48,455 nt of DNA. Source: Alphaproteobacteria bacterium (GTDB lineage: Bacteria; Pseudomonadota; Alphaproteobacteria; Thalassobaculales; Thalassobaculaceae). The notes beneath the pieces are model-generated. The model did no database searches, was not told where the DNA came from, and saw only the letters and a program-made list of their open reading frames with translations. Both the position numbers and the translations under genes were made by a program. How positions within the stretch are numbered: the stretch's first letter is position 1; every line of letters begins with the position of its first letter. Below, one piece after another: positions 41,434 through 48,455 of the stretch. The stretch lies in contig JANSYC010000031.1 in NCBI GenBank assembly GCA_024742605.1, forward strand, positions 1 through 48,455, in the 5' to 3' direction.

Positions 41434-41927
41434 GAACCGGGGACCTTCCTGGTTGCGCCCTCTGCCCCGTCCTGCCAATGCCCCTGCTCCTTCAGGGCCT
41501 TGGCGACTTCAGGGGGCATATAGGTCTCGTCATGCTTGGCCAGCACCTCGTCCGCCTTGAAGGTCTCTCCGACCAAGGCGCCCTGTGCCACCACGCCCTG
41601 GCCCTCCCGGAACAGATCCGGAAGGATCCCCACATAAACGACCGGCAAGGTCGCTCCGCCATCGGTCACCCGAAACCGGATCTCGCCCTCACCCGGTCCG
41701 GTGCTGACGGAGCCGTCTTCGACCAGGCCGCCGATCCGGATACGGCGGTCGGGGTCTGTCGGTTTAACCGCCAGGTCCGAAGGGCTGTAGAAGAACACCA
41801 CGCTGTCCTCGAACGCGGTCATGACCAGCGCGACAGCCAATCCCAGGAAGCCAAGTCCGCAACCGATCAGAATCAACCGCTTGGATTTTCGGGTCATCTT
41901 CGGTTTCTGGCGGGGTTTCTGTGTCAT
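41430..41927 (-). CDS. ccmE: Heme chaperone CcmE
   Basis: CcmE carries heme across the periplasm, bound covalently to a histidine. The 165-aa protein has an N-terminal anchor (LILIGCGLGFLGLAVALVMTAF), the beta-barrel, and the heme site His132 with Tyr136 in LAKHDETYMPPE. It overlaps ccmD and ccmF by 4 bp each. The pattern HXXXY is the usual bacterial form; archaeal CXXXY is not seen. Confidence 0.97.
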   Translation of the reverse strand: MTQKPRQKPKMTRKSKRLILIGCGLGFLGLAVALVMTAFEDSVVFFYSPSDLAVKPTDPDRRIRIGGLVEDGSVSTGPGEGEIRFRVTDGGATLPVVYVGILPDLFREGQGVVAQGALVGETFKADEVLAKHDETYMPPEVAKALKEQGHWQDGAEGATRKVPGS

Positions 41928-42115
41928 GCCGGATCCTCATTGGCCACGTCGCGCCGTCTCGGGTCGGCCCCGAGCCCGCGCAGCCGTTCCACCTCCGCTT
42001 CCCGGATCCGCATGGTCCGCCACGCCGAGACCAGTAACGCGATCAAGACCAGCGCTGCGAATCCGTACGACGGCCAGATATAGGCCCCGTATCCGCCCAT
42101 AGCGAACCAGTCCAC
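41924..42115 (-). CDS. ccmD: Heme exporter protein CcmD
   Basis: A 63-aa single-helix membrane protein, with the family start FAMGGYGAYIWPSYGFAAL and a positively charged cytoplasmic tail. CcmD helps release heme-loaded CcmE from CcmABC. GTG at 42115 has GGAGG nine bases upstream. A 143-bp gap separates it from ccmC, large for this operon, and this gap holds direct repeats. It overlaps ccmE by 4 bp. Confidence 0.92.
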   Translation of the reverse strand: MDWFAMGGYGAYIWPSYGFAALVLIALLVSAWRTMRIREAEVERLRGLGADPRRRDVANEDPA

Positions 42116-42142
42116 TCCCGTCGTCCTCCCGAAGCGATCGAC

Positions 42143-42172
42143 CGCGGTTGCCCCGATAGGCTTCGCGGTTGC
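42143..42172. repeat. 9-bp direct repeat in the ccmC-ccmD gap
   Basis: CGCGGTTGC occurs at 42143-42151 and 42164-42172, 21 bp apart, i.e. two helical turns. It lies 28-57 bases before the ccmD start. The spacing on one DNA face fits a regulator site or a secondary promoter region. It may also be chance in GC-rich DNA. Confidence 0.35.
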
Positions 42173-42258
42173 GTTTTGTTGTTGACGATCAGACTACGCA
42201 AGCTGGGGAGCCAGGCCAAGCCTGCCAAGCGGAAAGGTTGTCGCAGGCCTCCGACCCG

Positions 42259-42978
42259 TCAGGTCTCCTGCACCGCCAAACGCAGCTGACGCAGGCGCCG
42301 GGCGGCAAGAAGCGAACGAATCCGCAGGATCATCAACACCCCGAACAGCGCAAAATAGGCCCCCGCCATGATCATCAAGGGCGTCATCATCTCACCCGCG
42401 ATCTTGGGTCCATCCATCCGGAGTACGCTCGCCGGCTGATGCAAGGTGTTCCACCAATCCACGGAGAACTTGATGATCGGCAGATTGACCACCCCGACGA
42501 GAGCCAAAACCGCCCCGGCCCGGCTACCGCGGTCGCTGTCGTCGAAGGCATTCACCAGCGCCATATGACCGAGATACAGAAAAAACAGGATCAGCACCGA
42601 GGTCAGACGCGCGTCCCAGACCCACCACGTCCCCCACATCGGCTGCCCCCAGAGCGCGCCGGTCACAAGCGCGATCGCGGTGAAGCCCGCCCCGATCGGC
42701 GAGGCCGCGCGCGCCGCCAGGTCGGCCAAGGGATGGCGCCAAACCAGAAAGGTGAAACTCGCGATCGCCAGCGCGGTATAACCAGACAGCGCGGCCCAGG
42801 CCGCCGGAACGTGAACGTACATGATGCGGACCGTCTCGCCCTGCTGGTAGTCCGCCGGCGAGATCACCAGAGCCTGATACAGGCCGACCCCGAAGAGGAT
42901 CACGGTCAACCCGCCCAGCCAGGGGAGAACCGCGTTGGCGAGGCGGAGAAATCGGGTCGGATTGGCGAAGCGATGCAT
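42259..42978 (-). CDS. ccmC: Heme ABC transporter permease CcmC
   Basis: CcmC binds heme at the outer face of the membrane and loads it on CcmE. The 239-aa protein has six helices and the tryptophan-rich motif MWGTWWVWDARLTS near residue 120, with external histidines (for example MYVHVPAAWAAL). Start ATG at 42978. It lies 62 bp after ccmB and is followed by a 143-bp gap before ccmD. Confidence 0.96.
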   Translation of the reverse strand: MHRFANPTRFLRLANAVLPWLGGLTVILFGVGLYQALVISPADYQQGETVRIMYVHVPAAWAALSGYTALAIASFTFLVWRHPLADLAARAASPIGAGFTAIALVTGALWGQPMWGTWWVWDARLTSVLILFFLYLGHMALVNAFDDSDRGSRAGAVLALVGVVNLPIIKFSVDWWNTLHQPASVLRMDGPKIAGEMMTPLMIMAGAYFALFGVLMILRIRSLLAARRLRQLRLAVQET

Positions 42979-43040
42979 GGGCGCGTCCTTTCACGTCCCT
43001 CGGTATGCCGCAAGCCACGACCACGCTCAAGTGGGTGACG

Positions 43041-43706
43041 CTATTCGAGGGCCTGGCGAAGCGCCGCACCCGCCGCCAGCGGGGCCAGGGGAATCGCCGC
43101 CGCCAGCATGGCGGACAGCATCAGCAGATGGACCCTGATCGGCAATCCGTTGGCCGCCGCGTCGATCGCCAAGGTGCCGAAGATCAGAACCGGGATGGTC
43201 AGCGGCAGCACGATCAGGGCGACCAGCACGCCGGCGCGCCGCGCACCCACCACCAACGCCGCGCCGACCGTGCCGAACAGGCTGACGATCGGGGTGCCCA
43301 GAACGAAGCCCAGAATGAGCGCCCCATAGGCCTCGGTGTTCAGATTCAGGGTGATCGCCAGCAACGGGGCCAGGACGATCATCGGCAGCCCGGTGGTCAG
43401 CCAATGCGCCAGGGCCTTGGCCAGGGCCACCACGGCGAGGGGCAAGCCAGACAACGCCAACTGGTCGAGCCCGCCATCCTCCGCGTCCTGTTGAAACAAT
43501 CGGTCGAAGGACAGCATGGCCGCCAGCAACGCGGTCACCCAAAGCACGGCGGGCGCGATCTCGGCGAGTTGGCCCGGCGTCGGGCCGAGCCCGAGCGGGA
43601 ACAGAACCACGACCACCACGAAGAAAGAGACGGTCATCGCGAGATCCGCGCCCTGGCGGCGCGCAAGCGTCAGATCACGGGACATGATCGCCCAGAACCG
43701 GCCCAT
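43041..43706 (-). CDS. ccmB: Heme exporter protein CcmB
   Basis: CcmB is the second membrane subunit of the CcmAB(C) ABC complex that drives release of CcmE-heme. It is 221 aa, six helices, starting MGRFWAIMSRDLTLARRQGAD, with the FDRLFQQDAEDGGLDQLALSG region that contacts CcmA. The ATG at 43706 overlaps the ccmA stop by one base (TGATG), which fixes the start despite an open frame to 43763. Confidence 0.95.
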   Translation of the reverse strand: MGRFWAIMSRDLTLARRQGADLAMTVSFFVVVVVLFPLGLGPTPGQLAEIAPAVLWVTALLAAMLSFDRLFQQDAEDGGLDQLALSGLPLAVVALAKALAHWLTTGLPMIVLAPLLAITLNLNTEAYGALILGFVLGTPIVSLFGTVGAALVVGARRAGVLVALIVLPLTIPVLIFGTLAIDAAANGLPIRVHLLMLSAMLAAAIPLAPLAAGAALRQALE

Positions 43707-44404
43707 CACGCGACCCCCCAGCCGTCGCCGAGATCGGACAGGGACGCGGTCTTGCGGGCGCATGTTGCCGGATCGAGATCGGTCACCCGTGCCCCGAGGT
43801 CAAGGGCGGTGTGGGTTGCCGCGACAACCATGCCGCCGACGGCAAGATGTGCGGCAATCGCCCCTTCCAGGGCCGTGACAGAGGCTGTGTCCAGACCAAC
43901 CGTCGGCTCGTCCAGCAACCACAGGGGCGCGTCCGAGGCCAAGACCCCAGCAAGAGCCGTGCGGCGGCGCTGTCCCGAAGACAGCCAGCCTGCCGGAAGA
44001 TCGATCAGGGACGTGATGTTGAGGCTCTCGAATGCTCGCGCCAAGGCCGCAGTCCGCGTCGATCCCTCGATGCCGCGCAGACGCAACTGAAACGCCGTGT
44101 TTTCGCCAGCCGACAAGGTCGACTTGAGGCTGTCGGAATGCCCAAGAAACGCCAGCCGCCGAGCATGGCCCTCGGGATCTTCCCGGACCGGGGCCCGGCC
44201 CCACCGCAGCTCACCGCCGGTGGGCCTCAGCAGCCCGGCCATGACACGGATCAAGCTGCTTTTGCCGCTTCCGTTCGGGCCAGCCAGACGAAGGGCTGTC
44301 CCCGCTGAGACGGAAAACGACAGACCGGCGAAGACCGCACGTCCGCCGCGCACGACGGCGAGATCGTCGCCTGCAAAGGGTCCTGACTCGAATGAACGCT
44401 CCAT
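43706..44404 (-). CDS. ccmA: Heme exporter ATP-binding protein CcmA
   Basis: A 232-aa ABC ATPase: Walker A GPNGSGKSSL near residue 40, signature LSSGQRRRTAL near 138, and Walker B LWLLDEPTVGLD. With CcmB and CcmC it uses ATP to free heme-loaded CcmE. It is the first gene of the nine-gene ccm operon. The ATG at 44404 has GAGG a few bases upstream; a TATAGA box lies close to the start, so the leader may be very short, but no clear -35 element was found. Confidence 0.95.
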   Translation of the reverse strand: MERSFESGPFAGDDLAVVRGGRAVFAGLSFSVSAGTALRLAGPNGSGKSSLIRVMAGLLRPTGGELRWGRAPVREDPEGHARRLAFLGHSDSLKSTLSAGENTAFQLRLRGIEGSTRTAALARAFESLNITSLIDLPAGWLSSGQRRRTALAGVLASDAPLWLLDEPTVGLDTASVTALEGAIAAHLAVGGMVVAATHTALDLGARVTDLDPATCARKTASLSDLGDGWGVA

Positions 44405-44777
44405 GCCGCCTCTATATCCGAGGCGGCGGGCGCGGGCGAGGCCGGAAAACCGTGTCTGTTAAAAAGGGAAGTTAGAAGCGGCGCCGCCTGCGGGGGGGAG
44501 GGGAGGTACGGCGCCGCTTCCGTTCGGCGGTTTCCCGCCGGGCTAAAGAGCTGGCACGCTCCCGCCATGGTCAAGAGATGGGTACATTCGTGCGCAATTT
44601 CGAGTCTTTTGGGCGACTGCGACACCCGGTCACATTAGAGCGGTTCTTACCTCCAGAAACTCCTAGAGTCCCAATGGTTCCCGGATCGAAACAGGCTATT
44701 CGCAACATGATCCGAGCGGCTTGCTTGGCGCGTGCAGCCACGTGGTCTAACGTGCGTCGTCTTGGGAGGACAATGAA
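44405..44777. other. 373-bp divergent intergenic region between ccmA and the CoA-transferase gene
   Basis: This is the longest gap in the window. It holds a 12-bp perfect inverted repeat (44475-44520), a second small hairpin (44525-44540, CGGCGG/CCGCCG) and, near the CoA-transferase gene, a weak promoter-like pair TTGGCG (44725) and TAACGT (44748) 17 bp apart. The open frame at 44578-44808 has no family character and I do not call it a gene. I see no tRNA or known riboswitch. Confidence 0.6.
44475..44520. repeat. 12-bp perfect inverted repeat with G-rich loop
   Basis: GAAGCGGCGCCG (44475-44486) and CGGCGCCGCTTC (44509-44520) pair perfectly around a 22-base loop rich in G (GCGGGGGGGAGGGGAGG). 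It lies 71 bases upstream of the ccmA start. On the minus strand a TTTTT run follows about ten bases after the stem, too far for a standard terminator. It may be an RNA structure in the ccm leader or a protein site. Confidence 0.5.
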
Positions 44778-45974
44778 ATGGCGTTTCAACCCGCATCCGA
44801 CGCTCTGAAGCATATTACCGTGCTGGATCTGACCCGTGTGCGATCCGGGCCGACCTGCGTCCGTCAGCTCGCCGACTGGGGTGCCAACGTTCTGAAGGTC
44901 GAGATGCCGGAGGCGATGGAAGCCGGCAATCAGATGGGCGGCAAGCGCCATGGCTCCGACTTTCAGAACCTGCACCGCAACAAGCGCTCCGTGACCCTGA
45001 ATCTGAAGGACCCGGAGGGTGTGGCGGTTCTGAAGCGGCTGGCCGAGAAGGCCGATGTGGTGGTCGAGAATTTTCGTCCCGATGTGAAGACCCGGCTGGG
45101 GATCGACTACGAGGCCCTGTCGGCGGTCAATCCGGGCATCGTCTACGCCTCGATCTCCGGGTTCGGCCAGGACGGCCCCTATGCCAAGCGTCCGGGGTTC
45201 GATCAGATCGCGCAAGGCATGGGCGGCCTGATGTCGATCACCGGACTGCCCGGGCAGGGTCCGGTGCGCGCCGGCATTCCGCTGGCCGATCTGACCGCCG
45301 GTCTGTTCGCCGCCCTCGGCATCATGGTGGCGCTGCTGGAGCGAACCCAGTCAGGCAAGGGCCAATGGCTCCACACGTCCCTGCTCCAGGCGCAGGCCTT
45401 CATGCTCGATTTCCAGGGTGCCCGCTGGACCATGGACGGGGACGTCCCGCAGCAGGCCGGCAACAATCACCCGACCAGCATCCCGACCGGTGTGTTCAAG
45501 ACCTCGGACGGCCATATCAACATCGCGGTGTCCGGCAACGTCATGTGGAAGCGGTTCTGCCAATCCATCGGGCGCGAAGATCTGATCGAGCATCCGAGCT
45601 ACGCAACCGGTGAGGCCCGCTCGAAGAACCGGAATGATTTGAACGCCATCATCGAGGAGGCGACCAAGACCCGGAGTTCCGAGGATTGGGTGAGCCTGTT
45701 CAACGAGAACGGCGTGCCCAGCGGGCCGATCAATACGATCGACAAGACGTTCCAGGATCCGCAGATGCAGCATCTGGGGATGGCGCGCACGGTCCATTCG
45801 CCCAATGTCGGTCGCGACATCACCCTGGTCGGCCAGCCCGTCACGCTGAGCCGCACCCCTAGCGACATCGTCCGACACCCGCCGGATACCGGCGAGAACA
45901 GCGACGAGATCCTGACCGAATTCGGCTACACCGCGGACGAGATATCCGATCTGCGCGGCCGCGGCGTGGTCTAG
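44778..45974 (+). CDS. CaiB/BaiF (class III) CoA-transferase
   Basis: A 398-aa class III CoA-transferase that moves CoA between carboxylic acids. The family start ITVLDLTRVRSGPTCVRQLADWGANVLKVE appears in altered form, and the catalytic aspartate is Asp171 in IPLADLTAGLFA. It also has GFGQDGPYAKRPGFDQIAQ and the C-terminal GVPSGPINTI. The ATG at 44778 has GGGAGG upstream. The usual GP in LxGPxxxxLLAD is RSGPTCVRQLAD here. A crotonase-family gene follows 59 bp later, so the pair may handle one acyl-CoA route; the acid is unknown. Confidence 0.92.
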   Translation: MAFQPASDALKHITVLDLTRVRSGPTCVRQLADWGANVLKVEMPEAMEAGNQMGGKRHGSDFQNLHRNKRSVTLNLKDPEGVAVLKRLAEKADVVVENFRPDVKTRLGIDYEALSAVNPGIVYASISGFGQDGPYAKRPGFDQIAQGMGGLMSITGLPGQGPVRAGIPLADLTAGLFAALGIMVALLERTQSGKGQWLHTSLLQAQAFMLDFQGARWTMDGDVPQQAGNNHPTSIPTGVFKTSDGHINIAVSGNVMWKRFCQSIGREDLIEHPSYATGEARSKNRNDLNAIIEEATKTRSSEDWVSLFNENGVPSGPINTIDKTFQDPQMQHLGMARTVHSPNVGRDITLVGQPVTLSRTPSDIVRHPPDTGENSDEILTEFGYTADEISDLRGRGVV

Positions 45975-46033
45975 ATCGACCTCTTGCACCCCAATCGGGC
46001 ATCGAATCCTCAAACTCCGGAGACCTTGAGCTT

Positions 46034-46846
46034 ATGGCTATCGAAGACATTTCCCCCGCCGCCGATCAACCGGTGATCATCGAGAAGCGCGGCATGGTCG
46101 GCGTCGTCACCTTCAACAACCCGGCCAAGCACAATGCCATGTCGCTGGACATGTGGGTTGGCGCCCGCGAGGCGATCGCCACTTTCTCCGACGATGACGA
46201 CATCCGCTGCGTCGTGCTGACCGGAGCCGGTGACAAGGCCTTCGTGGCCGGCGCGGATATCTCGAAATTCGAGAAAGAGCGCTCCTCGGTCGACCATATC
46301 GAGGTGTACAATCAGGCGGTCTCGGATTTCCACGACACCGTGCAGGGCCTGACCAAGCCGACCATCGGCCGGATCAACGGCTACTGCATCGGCGGCGGTC
46401 TGGCGATCGCGCTCGATTGCGACATCCGGATCGCGTCCGACGACAGTCGGTTCGCGGTGCCCGCCGCCAAGCTCGGGATCGGCTATGCCTTCGACGGCGT
46501 GCGCCGGCTTTACGACATCGTCGGCCCGCAGTTCGTGGCGGAGATCTTCTACACCGCCCGTCAGTTCGACGCCGAGGAGGCCCGGATCATGGGCTTGGTG
46601 AACCGGGTTGTTCCCAAGGCCGAGCTCGACGATGTGGTCTGGCCGCTGGCCGAGCGGATCGCCGGCAACGCGCCGCTCTCGGTTCAGGCGGTCAAGGCGT
46701 CGCTGATCGAGTTGGCGAAGCCCCAGGGCGACTGGGACCTCTCCAAGCCGGATGTGGCCGTGCGCAAATGCTTCGGCAGCACCGACTACAAGGAAGGCCG
46801 CACCGCCTTCATGGAAAAGCGGAAGCCTAACTTCACCGGGAACTGA
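46034..46846 (+). CDS. Crotonase-family protein (annotated-type enoyl-CoA hydratase, catalytic Glu absent)
   Basis: A 270-aa crotonase-fold protein. The oxyanion-hole sequences are present: FVAGADISKF near residue 70 and NGYCIGGGLAIALDCDIRIAS near 115. The two glutamates of true enoyl-CoA hydratase are missing: Ala124 and Ala144 stand at those places (GGGLAIA, VPAAKLG). The reaction is therefore probably not simple hydration and may be isomerisation, decarboxylation or thioester hydrolysis. It is downstream of the CoA-transferase gene on the same strand. The stop is followed by a long hairpin. Confidence 0.87.
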   Translation: MAIEDISPAADQPVIIEKRGMVGVVTFNNPAKHNAMSLDMWVGAREAIATFSDDDDIRCVVLTGAGDKAFVAGADISKFEKERSSVDHIEVYNQAVSDFHDTVQGLTKPTIGRINGYCIGGGLAIALDCDIRIASDDSRFAVPAAKLGIGYAFDGVRRLYDIVGPQFVAEIFYTARQFDAEEARIMGLVNRVVPKAELDDVVWPLAERIAGNAPLSVQAVKASLIELAKPQGDWDLSKPDVAVRKCFGSTDYKEGRTAFMEKRKPNFTGN

Positions 46847-46856
46847 GCAAATCCGG

Positions 46857-46892
46857 TTGAAGAGCCGGTCAGGAGACGAACCGGCTCTTCAA
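46857..46892. terminator. 13-bp hairpin between the convergent crotonase and membrane-protein genes
   Basis: A perfect 13-bp stem (46857-46869 with 46880-46892) and a 10-base loop start 11 bases after the crotonase stop. The stem includes the last codons and stop of the convergent membrane protein gene. No T run follows on either strand, so it may act with Rho or as a transcript 3' end stabiliser. Confidence 0.45.
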
Positions 46893-47090
46893 GGTCTGAC
46901 CGGTCGCGAGACTCACCAGATGGGCCGCGAACACAATGCACAGAACAACGGCGATGATCTGAACCCAGGTCCAGGAAATCGGGATCAGCGGCGGGTCGAA
47001 ACTGTCCCGCCTGCGGCTTCCGAGCACATGGGCGATCACGGCCAAACCGGCCGAGGTCGCGAACAGGATCAAGGTCAGCGAGAGAGACAC
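46869..47090 (-). CDS. Small two-helix membrane protein
   Basis: A 73-aa protein with two hydrophobic helices (LTLILFATSAGLAVIAHVLG and WVQIIAVVLCIVFAAHLVSL) and a short polar loop between (SRRRDSFDPPLIPI). GTG at 47090 has AGGAG nine bases upstream. I do not recognise a named family; it looks like a conserved hypothetical inner-membrane protein. It is divergent from the amidase gene by 48 bp, and its 3' end lies in the hairpin shared with the crotonase gene. Confidence 0.72.
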   Translation of the reverse strand: MSLSLTLILFATSAGLAVIAHVLGSRRRDSFDPPLIPISWTWVQIIAVVLCIVFAAHLVSLATGQTLKSRFVS

Positions 47091-47138
47091 GGAACGGGGC
47101 TCCTGATCACGGGGCCTTTGGGATCAGAGGAGACATCG

Positions 47139-48455
47139 ATGAGTGCCGCGCCAATTGGGTACGATCCGAAAACCTTCAAGCCCCGAACCTTTCACGACAG
47201 GGTCGCGGGTTTCCAGGCCGGAACCGACGATCCGGTCCGCTATCTCGAGGAATGCCTCGCCGTCATCGATGCGAGAGAGCCGACGGTCCAGGCCTTCGTG
47301 ACCATCAACCGGGACGGCGCCCGCGCCGCCGCCGAAGCCTCGGCCAAACGCTGGAAGGCCGGCGCGCCATTGTCTCCGATCGACGGCATGCCGGTGGGGG
47401 TCAAGGACCTCTACATGACCAAGGATATGCCCACCCAGATGGGCAGCCCGCTCTATGCCGGACGCGAGACCCACGAGGACTCCGCACCGGTCCAGGCCCT
47501 GCGGCTGGCGGGGGCCGTGGTGATCGGCAAAACCGTCACCACGGAGCTCGGGTTCTCCCATCCGGGGCCGACGACCAATCCGTTTGACCCCGCCCGCACT
47601 CCCGGCGGTTCATCCTCCGGGTCCGCGGCCGCGATCGGGGCCGGCATGGTTCCGGCCACGCTCGGCAGCCAGGTTGTCGGCTCCATCATCCGACCCGCTG
47701 GATTCTGCGCCAACACTGCGATCAAGCCGACCCTCAGCGCCCTGAACCGGGGCGAGCGCCAGGGCATGAGCCAGAGCCATCTCGGCGTGCATGCGGGGTG
47801 CGTCGAAGACATGTGGGCCGTGGCCGCGGCGATCGCGAGCTTCGTCGGCGGCGATCCGGGCCACCCCGGCCTCACCGGCCCCGCGGCCCCGCCTGCGCCG
47901 ATCAAGCCGCGCCGGCTGATCGTGCTGGAGACCGAGGGCTGGAACGACACGGGCGACGCCACCAAGTCGGCCTTCCAGGCACGGGTCGACCGGCTCATCG
48001 CCGAGGGCATCGAGATCCAGGGTAGAGCCGGCAACGCCGAGATCGACGCGTTCGAGCGCGAGATCGACAACTCGCTTGAGCTCGCCCGCGACATCTGCGG
48101 CTGGGAGATGCGATGGACCCTGCGGAATCTGGCGGAGAAAGACCTGTCGAAGATGTCCGACAGCCTGCGTGCCCGGCTGGAGCTGGCCGAGGGCATGCGG
48201 GTCGAGGACTACCGCGCGGCCCTTATGAAACGCGAGGGGATGCGGGCCCGCTTCCGGCGTCTCGCCGAGACCGCCGACGGTTTCATTACCCTGTCCTCGA
48301 CCGGCCCGGCTCCGCTGATGGCCGATCCGAACAACACCAAGGGCGAGCCCGGCATCACCCACACCACCGGCCTGCCCGCCTACAACGCCTGGACCAGTGC
48401 GGTGGGTTGCCCGGCGGTAACCGTGCCGCTGTTGACGGTCGATGGCATGCCGGTC
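47139..48455 (+). CDS. Amidase signature family protein, 3' partial
   Basis: The first 439 residues of an amidase, open to the window end. The catalytic Lys89 is in PVGVKDLYMT and the cis-serine in PGGSSSGSAAA; the nucleophile region reads LGSQVVGSIIRPAG rather than the usual TDTGGSIRIPA, keeping the serine (Ser182) and the arginine. That variant occurs in one branch of the family. The ATG at 47139 has GAGGAG upstream. The middle, about residues 245-420, is divergent. Substrate unknown; the neighbouring CoA-transferase and crotonase genes may be part of the same degradative region. Confidence 0.9.
   Translation, partial: MSAAPIGYDPKTFKPRTFHDRVAGFQAGTDDPVRYLEECLAVIDAREPTVQAFVTINRDGARAAAEASAKRWKAGAPLSPIDGMPVGVKDLYMTKDMPTQMGSPLYAGRETHEDSAPVQALRLAGAVVIGKTVTTELGFSHPGPTTNPFDPARTPGGSSSGSAAAIGAGMVPATLGSQVVGSIIRPAGFCANTAIKPTLSALNRGERQGMSQSHLGVHAGCVEDMWAVAAAIASFVGGDPGHPGLTGPAAPPAPIKPRRLIVLETEGWNDTGDATKSAFQARVDRLIAEGIEIQGRAGNAEIDAFEREIDNSLELARDICGWEMRWTLRNLAEKDLSKMSDSLRARLELAEGMRVEDYRAALMKREGMRARFRRLAETADGFITLSSTGPAPLMADPNNTKGEPGITHTTGLPAYNAWTSAVGCPAVTVPLLTVDGMPV

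Noticed and set aside
44525-44540. CGGCGG-TTTC-CCGCCG hairpin
   Set aside because: A stable 6-bp stem, but with no T run and no gene ending nearby on either strand; I list it only as part of the gap.
44578-44808. 76-aa open frame before the CoA-transferase gene
   Set aside because: It has no ribosome site, no family-like sequence and overlaps the true start of the CoA-transferase gene.

Overview
The window reads as ordinary chromosome from a GC-rich alphaproteobacterium, most likely a Rhodospirillales-type organism. This is inferred from gene families, not from a marker gene: a complete System I cytochrome c maturation operon, a YdcH/DUF465 protein, a ribbon-helix-helix protein of the PF13467 type, a TIGR01459 HAD hydrolase, a class 2 PyrD and an IscU-like protein with two cysteines. 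Coding density is very high and start/stop overlaps of the ATGA type are common. I see no rRNA, tRNA, CRISPR array, insertion sequence, prophage or attachment site.

Layout. 1-2418: end of a SitBCD-type Mn/Zn/Fe ABC importer (ATPase, two permeases). 2403-3304: SufE and an IscU-like scaffold. 3372-4508: a PLP enzyme of the D-threonine aldolase/D-serine dehydratase family. 4629-6139: LemA plus DUF3137. 6213-9068: FkbM methyltransferase, ComF, glutaredoxin and a nitrilase-family amidase. 9073-11450: a SulP anion transporter with a tandem universal stress protein. 11716-14568: an exported metallo-beta-lactamase-fold protein, an RTX protein and a peroxiredoxin. 14748-20330: a pseudaminic acid (Pse) island with a TPR glycosyltransferase-like protein, PseI, PseG, a SpsF-type cytidylyltransferase and a Pse-associated methylase. 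20322-22822: uracil phosphoribosyltransferase, ribosomal protein L28 with tandem promoters, a YbaK-type deacylase and an Lrp/AsnC regulator. 23089-28345: an RHH protein, a HAD hydrolase, a degenerate EAL protein, PyrD, a DUF2254 membrane protein and a 59-aa lipoprotein. 28537-31618: a branched-chain aminotransferase, DUF1028, a small lipoprotein and a class III cyclase. 31687-34704: a DinG-like Fe-S helicase and a YdcH-like protein. 34850-36891: an amidase with DUF2848. 36942-44404: ccmABCDEFGHI in order on the minus strand. 44778-48455: a CaiB/BaiF CoA-transferase, a crotonase-fold protein, a two-helix membrane protein and the start of a second amidase.

How the genes work together. The ccm operon exports heme, loads it on CcmE and ligates it to apocytochromes; CcmG and CcmH keep the CXXCH thiols reduced. 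The Pse genes cover hydrolysis of the UDP-sugar (PseG), condensation with PEP (PseI) and CMP activation (SpsF-type), with a methylase and a TPR glycosyltransferase-like protein that may modify or transfer the sugar, plausibly onto flagellin or a surface glycan. PseB, PseC and PseH are not in the window. Small lipoproteins beside DUF2254 and DUF1028, and the LemA/DUF3137 and SulP/Usp pairs, are conserved-looking envelope modules whose roles are not settled.

No complete, clearly undescribed system is visible. The best leads are the Pse island with its start-codon-overlapping divergent pair, the EAL protein with a possible N-terminal frameshift and lost catalytic motif, the lipoprotein-DUF2254 pair, and several intergenic inverted or direct repeats that look like regulator sites or RNA structures.
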